DNA of 64,000 nt from Xestospongia muta (Eukaryota; Porifera; Demospongiae; Haplosclerida; Petrosiidae): assembly GCA_963693285.1 (NCBI GenBank), contig OY848923.1, forward strand, positions 1,279,026 to 1,343,025, in the 5' to 3' direction. Each line of letters starts with the position of its first letter. Position 1 is the stretch's first letter. The position numbers were made by a program, and so were the translations under genes. Below are positions 14,618 to 26,688 of the stretch, piece after piece. The notes under the pieces are model-generated. The model was not told the DNA's origin, searched no databases, and saw only the letters and a program-made list of their open reading frames with translations.

Positions 14618-17600
14618 CATGTATATGTTGTGTGTAATACCTCATCATAATCTTTTAAGTATTTCTTGTAAAGATCTTTGACTGCATCTTTGAGAAGTTT
14701 AGGCTCTTGAATATGACGTGTGGTAGCATGAAGACTGTATTTAAAGTTATCGATCTCTACTTTCAAATCATGTACCTAAAATAATACATAATGTAAACAA
14801 CTTGCAGTCTTGTCTGCTACAATTATTCTATCTGTTGTCTGCTAGACTTATTCTATCTGTTGTCTGCTAGACTTATTCTATCTGTTGTCTGCTAGACTTA
14901 TTCTATCTGTTGTCTGCTAGACTTATTCTATCTGTTGTCTGCTAGACTTATTCTATCTGTTGTCTGCTAGACTTATTCTATCTGATGTCTGCTAGACTTA
15001 TACTATCTGTTGTCTGCTAGAGATACTCTACCTGTTGTCTTTCTTTCATCATTTCTTTTGTGGTAGCTTGTAGTTTGAGTTCTTGTTGTTCCATTTGACG
15101 TAGTAATTCTTTATTATCTCTGTTATAATCACCTAACTCTACTTCCATCTAAATGACAAAGAAAAATTGATACATTAGTATTATGAAACAATGGATACAT
15201 GCTACTACAATGGATGTATGAGGTACAAATGGACATATATGATAGAGAAAATGATGTATATATGATTTAGTTACTTTTTATAGACTTTGTTTCTGAGCAT
15301 AATCATTTACTCTACTTAATAAGGACTTTATTAAAAATTTAAATGATTAGGGCCATTTTTTTTCAAATAATTTTTGGCCATGGTCTCCAGTCAAAAATTA
15401 AGAATTGGTCAACATCACAAAATCATCGAATTTTTTTTATGGAACAGCTATATAGGTCCTTGTTGAATGCCATTACTATTACTGCTCTAAAGTGTTGCAT
15501 TATATTATGAATACATTATAATAATACCCCCTGTTATACTAGTACATTATACATGTACATGATATTTCTAATGGTATTATAGTACATATACAATGTAAGT
15601 ACACATCATAAGTCCATGTACTTGTACAAGTTTCTTACCTTGCTAATTTGTTCTTTCATGCTCTTGATCTCGTTTTCACGTGGTTCCATTTGCCGTCTCA
15701 ATTCCTTGATTTTATAGTCAAGAACAAATTTGAACTTTTCTAATTCTTGGTTCTTTTTCTTGAGATCATATATACGCTTTTCCTAGAAAACATCAACGGA
15801 GCAATAGGTTATGAAATGAATCAATGAGTTATAAAATGGATCAATGAATTACAAAATGGATGAATGGTTATAAAATGGATCAATGAGTTATAAATGGATT
15901 GATGAGTTATAAAATGGATGAATGGTTATAAAATGGATCAATGAGTTATAAAATGGCTTGATGAGTTATAAAATGGATCAATAGACCAATTAATAGATTG
16001 GTAAAAGTCTGTGAGTAAAATTGATTGTAACTATTTACTTTGTCTTGTATGGTATCATCTCTTTCTTGTATCTCTTTCTTTAATCCTTCAATATCACTCT
16101 TCAAAGAGCTAATGACACCGTCACGTTTCTTGACTTCTTGTTTGAGACGTAATATCTCTGACTTCAATTCATCTATTTCACTCTGCAAACTGTCCACCTA
16201 ATAGAATGTAGTAGATGTAATATTATATGATATCAATATGATATTGTGTGTTCAACCATCTACCCATCTATCCATTACCTTCTTTCTAAGGATCCCTGTA
16301 TCCCCTCTTAGTTTCAGATTTTCATCATGTTGTTCACGGAGCTGTCTCTCGTAACGATTTTTTAGAGCTAAAATCTCCTGATCTGTATCTTCCTCCATCT
16401 GACGTTGAAGCTCCTCCCCTTCTCTCTGCTGCTGACGAAGATCATCACCGGCCTAAAGAAAAGTTGTACAAGTATATATATACATATAATAGAGTCATAC
16501 ATGTACATGTACTATATAACATACTCTATACATGTACATGTACTATATAACATACTCTATACATGTACTATATAACATCTCTATATATGTACTATATAAC
16601 ATCTCTATATATGTACATGTACTATATAACATACTCATACATGTACATGTACTATATAACATACTCTATATATGTACGTGTATTTACCTGTTCAAGTTGT
16701 TTTTGTTTCTCCATTAGTTTCTCCTCATAATGTTCAGTCAGTTCTTGAAGTGCTTTCTCTCTTGCTTCCTCCATATCTTGCAATTGTCTTTCGTAGTCTT
16801 CTTGAAGTCTTTGACTTCTAGCTTGAAGCTCCTGATACTTCTCATATTCTCCCATTAACTTAGCATTGGTTGTGTTCTCTCTTTCTTGTAACTCTCTGCT
16901 GTGACTTTCTGAAGTCTGATGAATCTCTTCTTCATATCTAGCTTCTTGCCTCTCCTTCTCTACTTTTAAATTCTATATGGATGGATGAAGTAGACAAATG
17001 GACAAAGGAATAGATAAATGGATTGATGGATGGATGTGTATGGATGCACACAATACGATAGACACATTAATGGATCAATGATATTCTCTTTACTTCATTT
17101 TTGGCTTTTAAAGCTTCAATCTCTTGTATAAATTTATCAGTAAGATCTTTAATCTTTTCATTATAATTCATATCTTTCAATCTCAATTGATACTCATTCT
17201 CCATCTTCAACTCTTCAACGCGAGTACGTAACTCAGACATTGTTGTGTTCTATAGAAAATGAAAATTTAATACTATTATATGTTAACTAAAGCATTTGGT
17301 TTTTCTCTTGACTTGTCTGGTGCTTCTTACCTTTTCCTCTAAGTCTGATCGTGTGATGAGTACTTCTTCAGCATATGTAACTTCACGTTCTCTTTTCATC
17401 AATCTTCCTTCTTTGTCCATAATTTTAAATGTGAAAAGAGTGCCATCTTCTCCAACTGAGAAGAGATATTGATCATCGTAAGATATGCACATCTAAGAGA
17501 GAGAGAGAGAGAGAGAGAGAGAAACGTGACAAAGTGTTACATATGATAGTATCTTATTTTACTTACTCTAGTCACTGGTGCAGAATGAGCTTGATATTCA

Positions 17601-20600
17601 TGCCATTCACCAGGTTCACTTATGGGGAACTTAACAGCTTGAACAGAACCACTAGTAGTACCTACAAATAACATCCTACCAGAATGGGAGAGAACAACCT
17701 GAGTCAGGACCACCTCACCAGAACTCATCTGACGCAGGATCTAAAAATACAGATACAAAATGCAGTACTTTAAACTCTGAGGGCGAATGAAACACAAACT
17801 ATGCTAAGATATTTGTTGACTATCAAGTACTTTAAGATACATGTACATGTATATTATAACCATTTATAATAGTGTTTAAATATACCTGTGAATCAGCTAG
17901 TATAATTTCCTTCAAAGTACGATCTGAGCCCACAGCAAAAGTGGACCTTACATCAGGTGATATTGACACACATGTATAACTACAGTTCTTCAAGACAGAT
18001 TCCTTTTCTCTCTTAGAAGTGAGAACATTCCACTCATATACAGCGCCATCCATACTGCAAGAAACTAACTTGGAATCATCAGGACTCCAGACTATACTAC
18101 GAACCTAAAAATGGATAGATAGATGGATTAGTAGATGGTTCTATGTATGGACATACCTTTCCATTATGGCCTTTGAGGTTAGCAGTATTCTCAAATGAAA
18201 AAGTTGAGTAGATTTGAATGAGATTAGCATTAGCTGCTGCCAACAAGTGACCACCATTACTGAATGAACACTAAAGAAGAAGAAATTATCATTTAAAAAC
18301 TTTATTATCTTAGCTTACTTCTCGGCAACCACGAATCATAATTTCCTTAAAAGGGCGTATATCATCAATAAGTATATTCATGAGTCTGAGTTTCTCGCTG
18401 AAACCCACAAGTAAGAACAACCCACTGGGATGTATAGCTATACTGTACGCCTCTTCTTGGAACTCTTTAAGAAGCTCCAGTGAACTAATAAATAGAAAAT
18501 AATTTTTTACATTTATAATCCATTCATCCTTCTGTTGTCCTTTGCTTGTCATATCTCACTTAGTTTCATAGTTCCAAATCCGTATGGTCTTATCCATCGA
18601 ACAGGAGACAACAATAGGTTTTCTCAGACACACATCCAAGCCTGTAATAGCTCCATAATGGAATGAAGAGGAGAGAAAATCAAACGCTGCACCCTGTAAA
18701 GTTAGAGAGAGGAGGTAAGATTAGATAAGTAGAAATGTATGTACGTAACATCATCACTAACAGTGGTCACTTACTTTCCCAAGATCTGCAGCAGAAAGAG
18801 TTAATGTATAAAGCTGTTGTGATCTGGTGCTACAGATGGCATTCTCTTCAGAAGGACTTAGTGTCAATGATACAATATCATTGTTAATACTGCTACTGCT
18901 AGTAATAACAGATCTCGAGTGATCTTCACTGATTGGATCTACCCAGATAGTGACTGAGCGCACTTTTTTGTACGTATTCTTGTCTTCAGTCTTCTCAAAA
19001 AGATGGACTGTACCACTACCACTGGAACAAATGAATCCTTTTGAGTAATAGAGGAGAGATAGGACAGGAGGTTGGTCACTGGGTGTTGTGGATGATGGAT
19101 GAGGTCTACAGAAGAATGAATTAATAAAATATAGTGCAGAATAATGTTAGACTAGTAAACATCAGTACTTACCATAGTGATCTAGGATAGCTACCATTAG
19201 TAAGCTCTAGACTAGTAAACATTAGTACTTACCACAGTGACCTAGGATAGCTACCATTAGTAAGCTCTAGACTAGTAAACATCAGTACTTACCACAGTGA
19301 CCTAGGATAGCTATCATTAGTAAGCTCTAGACTAGTAAACATCAGTACTTACCACAGTGACCTAGGATAGCTACCATTAGTAAGCTCTAGACTAGTAAAC
19401 ATCAGTACTTACCACAGTGACCTAGGATAGCTATCATTAGTAAGCTCTAGACTAGTAAACATCAGTACTTACCACAGTGACCTAGGATAGCTACCATTAG
19501 TAAGCTCTAGACTAGTAAACATCAGTACTTACCACAGTGACCTAGGATAGCTATCATTAGTAAGCTCTAGACTAGTATACATCAGTACTTACCACAGTGA
19601 TCTAGGATAGCTACCATTAGTAAGCTCTAGACCAGTAAACATCAGTACTTATCACAATGACCTAACCATAAATTAGATCTAAAATCTATACTTGTGATAT
19701 GACAACTTACATAGAAGATTTAGATGCTCTAGTTGATGGTCGAGTAGTTGGTGGTGGATTAACTAAGAACTCATTCTTCAAGTCAGCTACTTCAAACAGT
19801 TGTATTTTCCCATTATCAGTGCCAAGAATCAAGCGATCTTCTGATAGCCAAGATTGGCAGAGATAGTTCTGAGGCTCAGCTTTAGTGAAGGCAAACTGTT
19901 TAAGAGTCCCTTCACTATAACGGAATAGTTTGAACAGTTTCTCTCCTACTACACAGATCTGTGTATTGTCTTGGGGATTGAAGGAGATCTAGAGTGACGG
20001 ACAAATGTCAGTAAAATAGATTATTGGTAAATGGATGAATGATTGGTAGAATGGATGAACAACTGGTAGAATGGATGAATGGGTACATGAAATTATGGAC
20101 AAATGGATAGTGGAATATGATTGATATGTACATGTACATTATATGAATATACCATTCATTTATTTTATGACAACTATAAGATACCTACCTGATGGACAAC
20201 ACCACTCGACAAGGTTGAGACTTTTGTATGAGCCATTGTTTTAGATTTCTCCCAATGCCAATACACCAGTATCCAGTCAGGTCCTGCCCCTTGGCCTATC
20301 AGATATTTGGAGTCTGGAGAGAAGGCCACACTAAGAAACTCATTAGTGTTTGCTTCAGGACATGTTAGGACTTTTCTCTTTCGCATTGTTTGTAAGTCAA
20401 AAACGGTCACTGAAGGCTTGTCTGGGTGTCTCTCTGCAATGGCTGCATAACGTCGGTTTGGACTGATAGCCATTGAACTGGCACCGTCCCCTCCTTGACT
20501 GAAAGGGAGGAAGCGTTGTGTCTTCTGGTCAATGTTGAACAAGACCAGATTGGTACCTGCTGGATAGATGATAGTTTGTTCATCAATATAGCTGGCATTT

Positions 20601-20659
20601 TGTTTAACTTCTCCTTTTAAACCAAACGAGTATTTCAACTGAGCTACCGCAATAGACAT
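10321..20659 (-). CDS. CFAP57: CFAP57 (WDR65), ciliary WD40/coiled-coil protein
   Basis: Eighteen exons join without frame errors to about 1227 residues (human 1250). Exons, 5' to 3': 20659-20189, 19988-19711, 19105-18775, 18693-18560, 18484-18319, 18270-18157, 18104-17886, 17740-17567, 17492-17331, 17249-17094, 16972-16688, 16452-16279, 16197-16039, 15782-15639, 15148-15032, 14775-14641, 10857-10708, 10635-10321. Residues 1 to about 680 form WD40 blades ([73 protein letters not shown]); the rest is coiled coil ([39 protein letters not shown]). CFAP57 is an axonemal protein needed for assembly of a subset of inner dynein arms. Most introns are under 300 bp; the exception is the 3.78 kb intron 16, filled by a duplicated unit. 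Confidence 0.97.
11070..12751 (+). other. nested duplicated unit A in CFAP57 intron 16 (possible non-coding transcript)
   Basis: First of two tandem copies, about 1.7 kb apart (for example 11345 matches 13066). It looks like a plus-strand transcription unit: GGTCACGCGTTTTGGT boxes at 11235-11277, a TATA-like CATAAAAG near 11313, a short repeat TCTCGTTACTTCGTTGGATC at 11392-11430, then strong acceptors (TTTCTACAG before 11576, TTTCTGCAG before 12145) and a donor (AAAAGGTGAGC near 12160). A TTCTCTGATG/TTCTCTGACTG repeat fills 11591-11790 and a perfect-looking hairpin lies at 11938-12011. A 79-residue frame at 11345-11584 is shared with copy B but is low-complexity and crosses the acceptor, so I do not call it coding. 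Function is unknown. Confidence 0.7.
11938..12011 (+). ncRNA. GC-rich hairpin in unit A
   Basis: The arms CCCTACAAATCCTCTCCCCC and GGGGGAGAGGTTTGTAGGG pair over about 26 bp with a one-base and a two-base bulge, around a pyrimidine loop of about 20 bases. The surrounding DNA is AT-rich, so the arm composition stands out. It is repeated in unit B. A pre-miRNA-like or other structured RNA is possible; expression is unknown. Confidence 0.5.
12752..14400 (+). other. nested duplicated unit B in CFAP57 intron 16
   Basis: Second copy of the unit at 11070-12751. It keeps the promoter-like GGTCACGCG boxes (12915-12995), the TATA-like element, the VTSLDx-encoding 20 bp repeat, the acceptors at about 13297 and 13777, the donor near 13796 and the GC-rich hairpin. 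The 3' third is more diverged and AT-rich. The TTCTCTGATG array is shorter here (about 13316-13425), as expected for an unstable repeat. Confidence 0.7.
13569..13642 (+). ncRNA. GC-rich hairpin in unit B
   Basis: Same hairpin as at 11938-12011. A single T-to-C change in the 3' arm (GGTGGCGGGGG against GGTGGTGGGGG) lies opposite the C-tract bulge, so the stem is preserved. Confidence 0.5.
14810..15030. repeat. 25 bp minisatellite abutting CFAP57 exon 15 donor
   Basis: About nine copies of TTGTCTGCTAGACTTATTCT plus ATCTG. On the CFAP57 sense strand each unit contains AGACAACAG, the same bases that end exon 15 before its GTAGAG donor, so the array seems to have grown out of the exon-intron boundary. 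In the repeats the GT after AGACAACAG is AT, so they cannot act as donors. Confidence 0.92.
15805..15985. repeat. ATAAAATGGATCAATGAGTT repeat
   Basis: Imperfect 17-20 bp repeat (TTATAAAATGGATCAATGAG and variants) in CFAP57 intron 13. Confidence 0.85.
16478..16680. repeat. ACATGTACTATATAACATAC repeat
   Basis: Imperfect 27-35 bp repeat with TACATGTACATGTACTATAT cores in CFAP57 intron 11. The units are themselves palindromic (TACATGTA). Confidence 0.85.
19150..19665. repeat. 60 bp satellite in CFAP57 intron 2, nine copies
   Basis: Unit core AGTACTTACCACAGTGACCT followed by AGGATAGCTACCATTAGTAAG and CTCTAGACTAGTAAACATC. On the CFAP57 sense strand every unit reads GTGGTAAGTACTGATG, a near-perfect 5' splice site, and TTACTAAT, a branch-point-like string. 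The same family recurs at 53700-53960 in RICTOR. Confidence 0.95.
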
Positions 20660-22231
<1,572 letters not shown>

Positions 22232-22685
22232 TTTACAAACAACAAGACCTAACTTCTCTTTCTTTTTTCTGTACTTACATCGTATTGGTGTCTTTGACAT
22301 CAATTAGTATTATGATAACTTATGTTTTTTATATATAATTATTGTGACAGTGAGGATGAATCGTGTGAATACATCCACAATTATATAGCTCATTCTAGTA
22401 GATATGTAATGTATTGTGAATGAGAGCTTGTCTACTATAAATAAAATGCTATGTTGTTAAACAACAATTGTGATTCATTGTTCCAAAGTGAAGGAGCACG
22501 CACGGAACTGCCATTCAATAGCCATTATGTAGTTTCATCCTCCTTCCTTTGTGAAGTTATGGATTTCTGATGCTTATAATGTGGCTTAAGTATTTAACTA
22601 ATTTTAGTTATTTTATCAACCTTTTTAGTTCATCGATACTATTAATTGATCGACAGTTATCAGTAATCGATGCTGGTAATCATAT

Positions 22686-22880
22686 TCAGTTATTGTTAAT
22701 GATATTCATAGCTGACAAGCTATTGCTAGCATTAGCAACCTTTGGCCAGGGTGTAGCTTCTTTCCATGATTCTTTGAACTTTTGTGTCTTGTCATCAGAC
22801 TCATCACTATCTCTTATACACCGCCTCTTTGATAAGGGAGATACAAGGCCACCAAATAAATCTGTTTGTTTACTTATCAC
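22686..22880 (-). CDS. hypothetical short frame
   Basis: A 64-codon minus-strand frame without an ATG at its start. It reads like a small hydrophilic protein (SKRRCIRDSDESDDKTQKFK, then ESWKEATPWPKVANA), with basic and acidic clusters unlike random low-complexity sequence. It could be a terminal exon entered at an acceptor-like AAACAG near 22862, but I could not join an upstream exon, and the opposite strand is also open. No family recognised. Confidence 0.25.
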   Translation of the reverse strand: MISKQTDLFGGLVSPLSKRRCIRDSDESDDKTQKFKESWKEATPWPKVANASNSLSAMNIINNN

Positions 22881-23193
22881 AGTATTTATGTCATATGCAT
22901 TGTGGTTAACAAATTAACATACCAAAGGATGTGCAACCCAGAAAGGTCAGGGCTTATTAGTTGTAAACAAACTCATTAGAATCATTTAAATTAGTAGGCA
23001 AAACAGAATAGGCAAACGTGGTGTAGGTGAATTTACCAAAACATTTTCTATCTCATATTGTCTGTATTCTGTGTTTAGTGTTGCTATGGAAACATTTTCT
23101 ATGTCAACATGGAATCGTGTTATGTTATACAATACAAATAATTGGATACAAGATCTAGTTGTGTTAGAAGTTTCATCTAGTTCAGTGATGTAG

Positions 23194-23787
23194 CTATTTC
23201 CTACCATGTTTACAAGCTTCATCATACCATCTCTGTTCATCTGGTGTCATCTCTAATATCTGTGTATGTGTGTGTGTGTGAGAGAGAGAGTGAGTATCAC
23301 TTATAACCATTATCCAAATGAGAACTCACATATTTTGGAAGTGGCATGTTCCGTTCCCATTTTGAACCATCAGGTGCATCAGGAGCTAAGAAAATAAAAT
23401 TAGAGTATGTTTAGGTTTCAGTCTGACTGGAATGAGAATGAGTCTATAACATTACCATAATAACACTATTCTATTATAGCCACACCCAATTATAAATATT
23501 CCAGTCCTTATATCCAAGAGTGTAGATAGTATTACCATATTATATTATAGAGGTTACTTACTGATATATGGGTCTGGATGCTTAAGATAGTTAAACTCTT
23601 CTTCACCATCTTCTAATAGGTGGATAGCTTTCTTCATATCTCTGAGGTCTTTGTGAGCATCAAATCGTGCTCTCAGTTCTAGAGCTTGTTGTCGCCATGA
23701 TGCTCTATCTATTGTCCAAGAAAGCAAGTGCTTCAACGACTTTCTATACAATCTAGTGACCTTCTGAGCATGAGAAAGAGCAGCCAT
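23194..23787 (-). CDS. NDUFB9: NDUFB9, LYR-motif subunit of mitochondrial complex I
   Basis: Exons 23787-23562, 23385-23330 and 23250-23194 give 112 residues. The first exon carries HAQKVTRLYRKSLKHLLSW, the LYR motif that binds acyl-carrier protein, then RARFDAHKDLRDMKKAIHLL and EEEFNYLKHPDPY, matching human NDUFB9 (QKVLRLYKRALRHLESW, EEFWYRQHPQPY). The second and third exons give WERNMPLPKY and MTPDEQRWYDEACKHGRK. For the third exon the acceptor must be the second AG of TTAGAG; the first would create a stop. The protein is shorter than human (179) because the C-terminal extension is missing. NDUFB9 sits in the membrane arm of complex I. Confidence 0.9.
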
Positions 23788-23886
23788 TTTGTAGGCGGAG
23801 TTAACTTGGTTTAATTAAAGGCGTGGTTTACAACTTTAACCCTGTTGTGACTTGGAAAACCACACCCTTTGGATTGTTGTTTGACC
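23788..23886. promoter_or_regulatory. 99 bp bidirectional promoter between NDUFB9 and a small membrane protein
   Basis: Two divergent start codons are 99 bp apart. The interval contains GGCGTGGTTT, similar to the GC/CACC-box elements in other promoters of this window, and a CCACACCC string. Confidence 0.6.
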
Positions 23887-24430
23887 ATGGTATGTCCTTA
23901 AAAATTATTGCATGTTTACAAAATTTAAATTATTTAGGGAGGAACTAAACACTTTGAATATCCCAAGTTTGTTTGGTCTCCTGCTGGTGGTTGGTGGTGT
24001 AACCCTCGCTATTGGAAGAGAAATACTGCACTAGCTTTTATAGCCATGTTTGCTTTAACAGTACCTGTCTTCTACATATCATCACAACTAGAAGTATGTG
24101 CATGTACATGTATTATGCATTGAACATGTAATGTTGTATTTGGCCACACCCATATGTAACATTGGACACACCCCTTTTTTGTAGAGACGTCCTATACCTC
24201 CTTATAGACACATTCCATCACAGCGATGGTGTAAATATGCAAAAGTGAGAGTTACATATTATATGTTATAAATGTCCATTATAAGGATGGATAAATGGAT
24301 GAATGAATGGATAAATGGATAGATGGAAAATGTCTATTTGTTATTACTAGATAATGTTAATGTTTTTATATATTACTTTTAAAGTGTTTCTCTTTTTCTA
24401 TTGTAGGTTGATGATCCTAGACTGCAATAA
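23887..24430 (+). CDS. 80-residue single-pass membrane protein, possible complex I accessory subunit
   Basis: Exons 23887-23889, 23938-24093, 24185-24244 and 24407-24430 join in phase 0. The first coding exon is only the ATG, immediately followed by the donor GTATGT. The protein begins GGTKHFEYPKFVWSPAGGWW, then NPRYWKRNT, a hydrophobic segment (ALAFIAMFALTVPVFYI, residues about 32-48), and a conserved-looking RRPIPPYRHIPSQRWCKYA ending DDPRL. A Trp/Gly-rich N-terminus, one helix and an IPSQ-W-CK tail resemble, from memory, small complex I accessory proteins of plants and fungi. The divergent NDUFB9 neighbour supports that, but the family is not confirmed. No obvious cleavable presequence. 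Confidence 0.75.
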
Positions 24431-25048
24431 TAAACTCAGACCTTACTAGTCTAAACATTGTAGGTATAATTATAAATTGATTACAGACTTTATAATGTTA
24501 TAATCATATTACCACTGAAGATATCTTGTTAACACTACATTTATTGTACACAGGTTGAGTGTGTACACAACTTGAATTAACAGCTTTTAACACTTATTTC
24601 TAACTCATTGATCCATCCTTCTGTCCATCCATCCATCAATCCCTCCACCCATCCATTCACCAAACTATTTATCCATTCACCAAACTATCCATCCATTCTA
24701 TTGATTATGTATTATTGGATTCCTCTAGTTTAATGACAGCTGTCTAAAATTCACTAAATTAACTTAAATCCTAATTTACCACATCAAACATAATACATAA
24801 AACTATTCTACCACCAGCAAACCATTGTTGTCAACACACACACACACATTACACCCATAGTACTAATATAATAATAATTGACTACAATGTAGTAGTGGGC
24901 TCGATGCCAAATCTTTACAATATTACAGTAATAACATGTACCATATAAAGTACTATAAAATAACAACAAATATAAACAGTATTATAATAAAACTAATAAA
25001 AACCTAATATAGTTATATTATAAGGTGTTGACTTTGTTTATGCCTTAT
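24431..25048. other. intergenic sequence, simple repeats only
   Basis: Convergent 3' flanks. A TCCATCCATCAATCC-type repeat lies at about 24605-24705. No gene seen. Confidence 0.5.
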
Positions 25049-25963
25049 TTAGTAAACTAATGGCAAAAGGGCGTTTCTTTTGGGTGGGTAGCCATCTAAC
25101 TCCTTCTGATACCATTTATGGTTTTGTCTAGCTCTAGGTATGAGAATAGCTGCCACAAAGAGAAACCAGACTAGCCCAGCTAATGACCATGTCATGATAA
25201 CCCATCCAAACCACTCAATCAATTCACCAAGATAGTTAGGACATGAAATACAATAGAATGAACATCCATCTGGTATTAGGTACTGGGTATCTTTATAATC
25301 ACTTCGCAGACATATGAGTTGTCCATCAGCGACACGGTTTAATACAAAACCAGTTATAAATAAAATTATTCCGATAATAAATCGAGGATCATAGTAATAG
25401 CCACGTAAGTACTGAGCCTCACCGATAAACTGTGCATTAATGAAATGATAGAACATTATAGTGAGTGTTCCCAGTACAGGGATCCACAGTGCCACTTTCT
25501 TCTGACTATGTCTATTAGCGATGGTATCAACGATGCCTCGATTGATGTAATGTATTGTAAATAGACAATACATTACAATGTTGACTCTTGTATCGATGTT
25601 TAGCCTATTGCCATCAAAATTTCGCTGTACAAAGTAAGTTATTGTAAAGACAACTATTCCAGTTAGAATATGCATGATCCCAAATGCTAATCGTAGGGGA
25701 ACTTGAATGGTAGTATCTCCTTTATTGTATTTGCCATATGGTACAGTCTTTATTATGTTGAAAATTAATACGGCAATGGCTAGGAGGAAGCAGAAAATGA
25801 CCAGTCCAAAATGGACCCAAAATTGAATTGGATCATCACGTTGTCCTGTAATAGGATTGGGGCCTGTAGTGGGATCTTGTGGAAAGAAGCAGTAAGGGAC
25901 ACCATAAAAAATACTGAGTCTATTGTGTCTACCAACACAGGAATCGTTAGGAGCAGAGGCCAT
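25049..25963 (-). CDS. steroid 5-alpha-reductase-like membrane enzyme
   Basis: A single exon of 304 residues with about six hydrophobic segments. The C-terminal third is diagnostic of the 3-oxo-5-alpha-steroid 4-dehydrogenase family: YYYDPRFIIGIILFITGFVLN, then CPNYLGELIEWFGW, SLAGLVWFLF and PRARQNHKWYQKELDGYPP..RNALLPLVY, equivalent to human SRD5A NYFGEIMEWCGY and AKEHHEWYLRKFEEYPKFRK. These carry the conserved NADPH- and substrate-contact Asn, Glu, His and Tyr. The family reduces C4-C5 double bonds in the ER membrane using NADPH. The natural substrate here is unknown; it is closest in style to SRD5A1/2 rather than to the polyprenol reductase SRD5A3. It is intronless. Confidence 0.9.
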   Translation of the reverse strand: MASAPNDSCVGRHNRLSIFYGVPYCFFPQDPTTGPNPITGQRDDPIQFWVHFGLVIFCFLLAIAVLIFNIIKTVPYGKYNKGDTTIQVPLRLAFGIMHILTGIVVFTITYFVQRNFDGNRLNIDTRVNIVMYCLFTIHYINRGIVDTIANRHSQKKVALWIPVLGTLTIMFYHFINAQFIGEAQYLRGYYYDPRFIIGIILFITGFVLNRVADGQLICLRSDYKDTQYLIPDGCSFYCISCPNYLGELIEWFGWVIMTWSLAGLVWFLFVAAILIPRARQNHKWYQKELDGYPPKRNALLPLVY

Positions 25964-26688
25964 GTTACTTGAATACAGTCAATTCAACTGAAACAGATAA
26001 CAACTATTCGAGCTAGCTAGAATACCAGATGGTAGTAGATCACAAGGCTTAGTATACTTATACAGCTGAGCTTGTTGGCGCTTACTATGTAACTTGTATT
26101 CATCGTGTCCTTTTATAGACTAGACAAAGCTGGTTGATAAAGGGCGTGGTCGCAGGTGTGACCAATGACCACGTGAATACACGTGAATGTGGCAGATTGC
26201 ACTGTATATTCAAAGTAATTATTAAATCTTGTGGTCAGAAGTTCCAGGGGAGGGAACTAATGAGTTTAATTATTTGTTGTTTTTTACCATGAGCAAAACA
26301 ATTTTAGGCAAAGCATAACAGTTTATAATTTTATTCTTGTTTACATAGTCATCTAATAAAAGGAAACACTCTTTACTAATTGTGTTTTCACACAAATATA
26401 TTCATGTGCTCAAGTACATAGTACAAGCATTACAAGGTATAAATTGTTTTTTAATATTTCCTATATAATAAAAGCCATAAGTGTTGGTCTACATATCACA
26501 TTCCTGTTTTCTCATTTCCTGTGTAACTTTATCTATTATGATCAGATTTGAACACATCAACATTTCATGAGGGTGTATTATAAATGACTCATGTTTTCTT
26601 TGAGAGCTGGTTTATCTAAATCAGATAAATTGATATCACATAATTTGATATTATTAAGTTTGAGGTATATACAAAACTGTTATTATAA
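25964..26688. other. upstream flank of reductase gene, no further gene
   Basis: Contains GGGCGTGGTC, GGTGTGACCA and ACCACGTG between 26143 and 26175, a probable promoter cluster for the minus-strand reductase gene. The rest is AT-rich with no recognised gene. Confidence 0.5.

Noticed and set aside
14810..15030. CRISPR-like repeat-spacer appearance of the 25 bp array
   Set aside because: No unique spacers; it is a head-to-tail minisatellite in a eukaryotic intron.
22570..22917. 115-codon hydrophobic plus-strand frame
   Set aside because: Opposes a more protein-like minus-strand frame, has no recognisable membrane-protein pattern beyond AT-rich hydrophobicity, and lacks splice partners.
22986..23240. 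84-codon minus-strand frame overlapping NDUFB9 exon 3
   Set aside because: It uses a different frame from the NDUFB9 exon that joins correctly upstream; probably chance in the 3' UTR.
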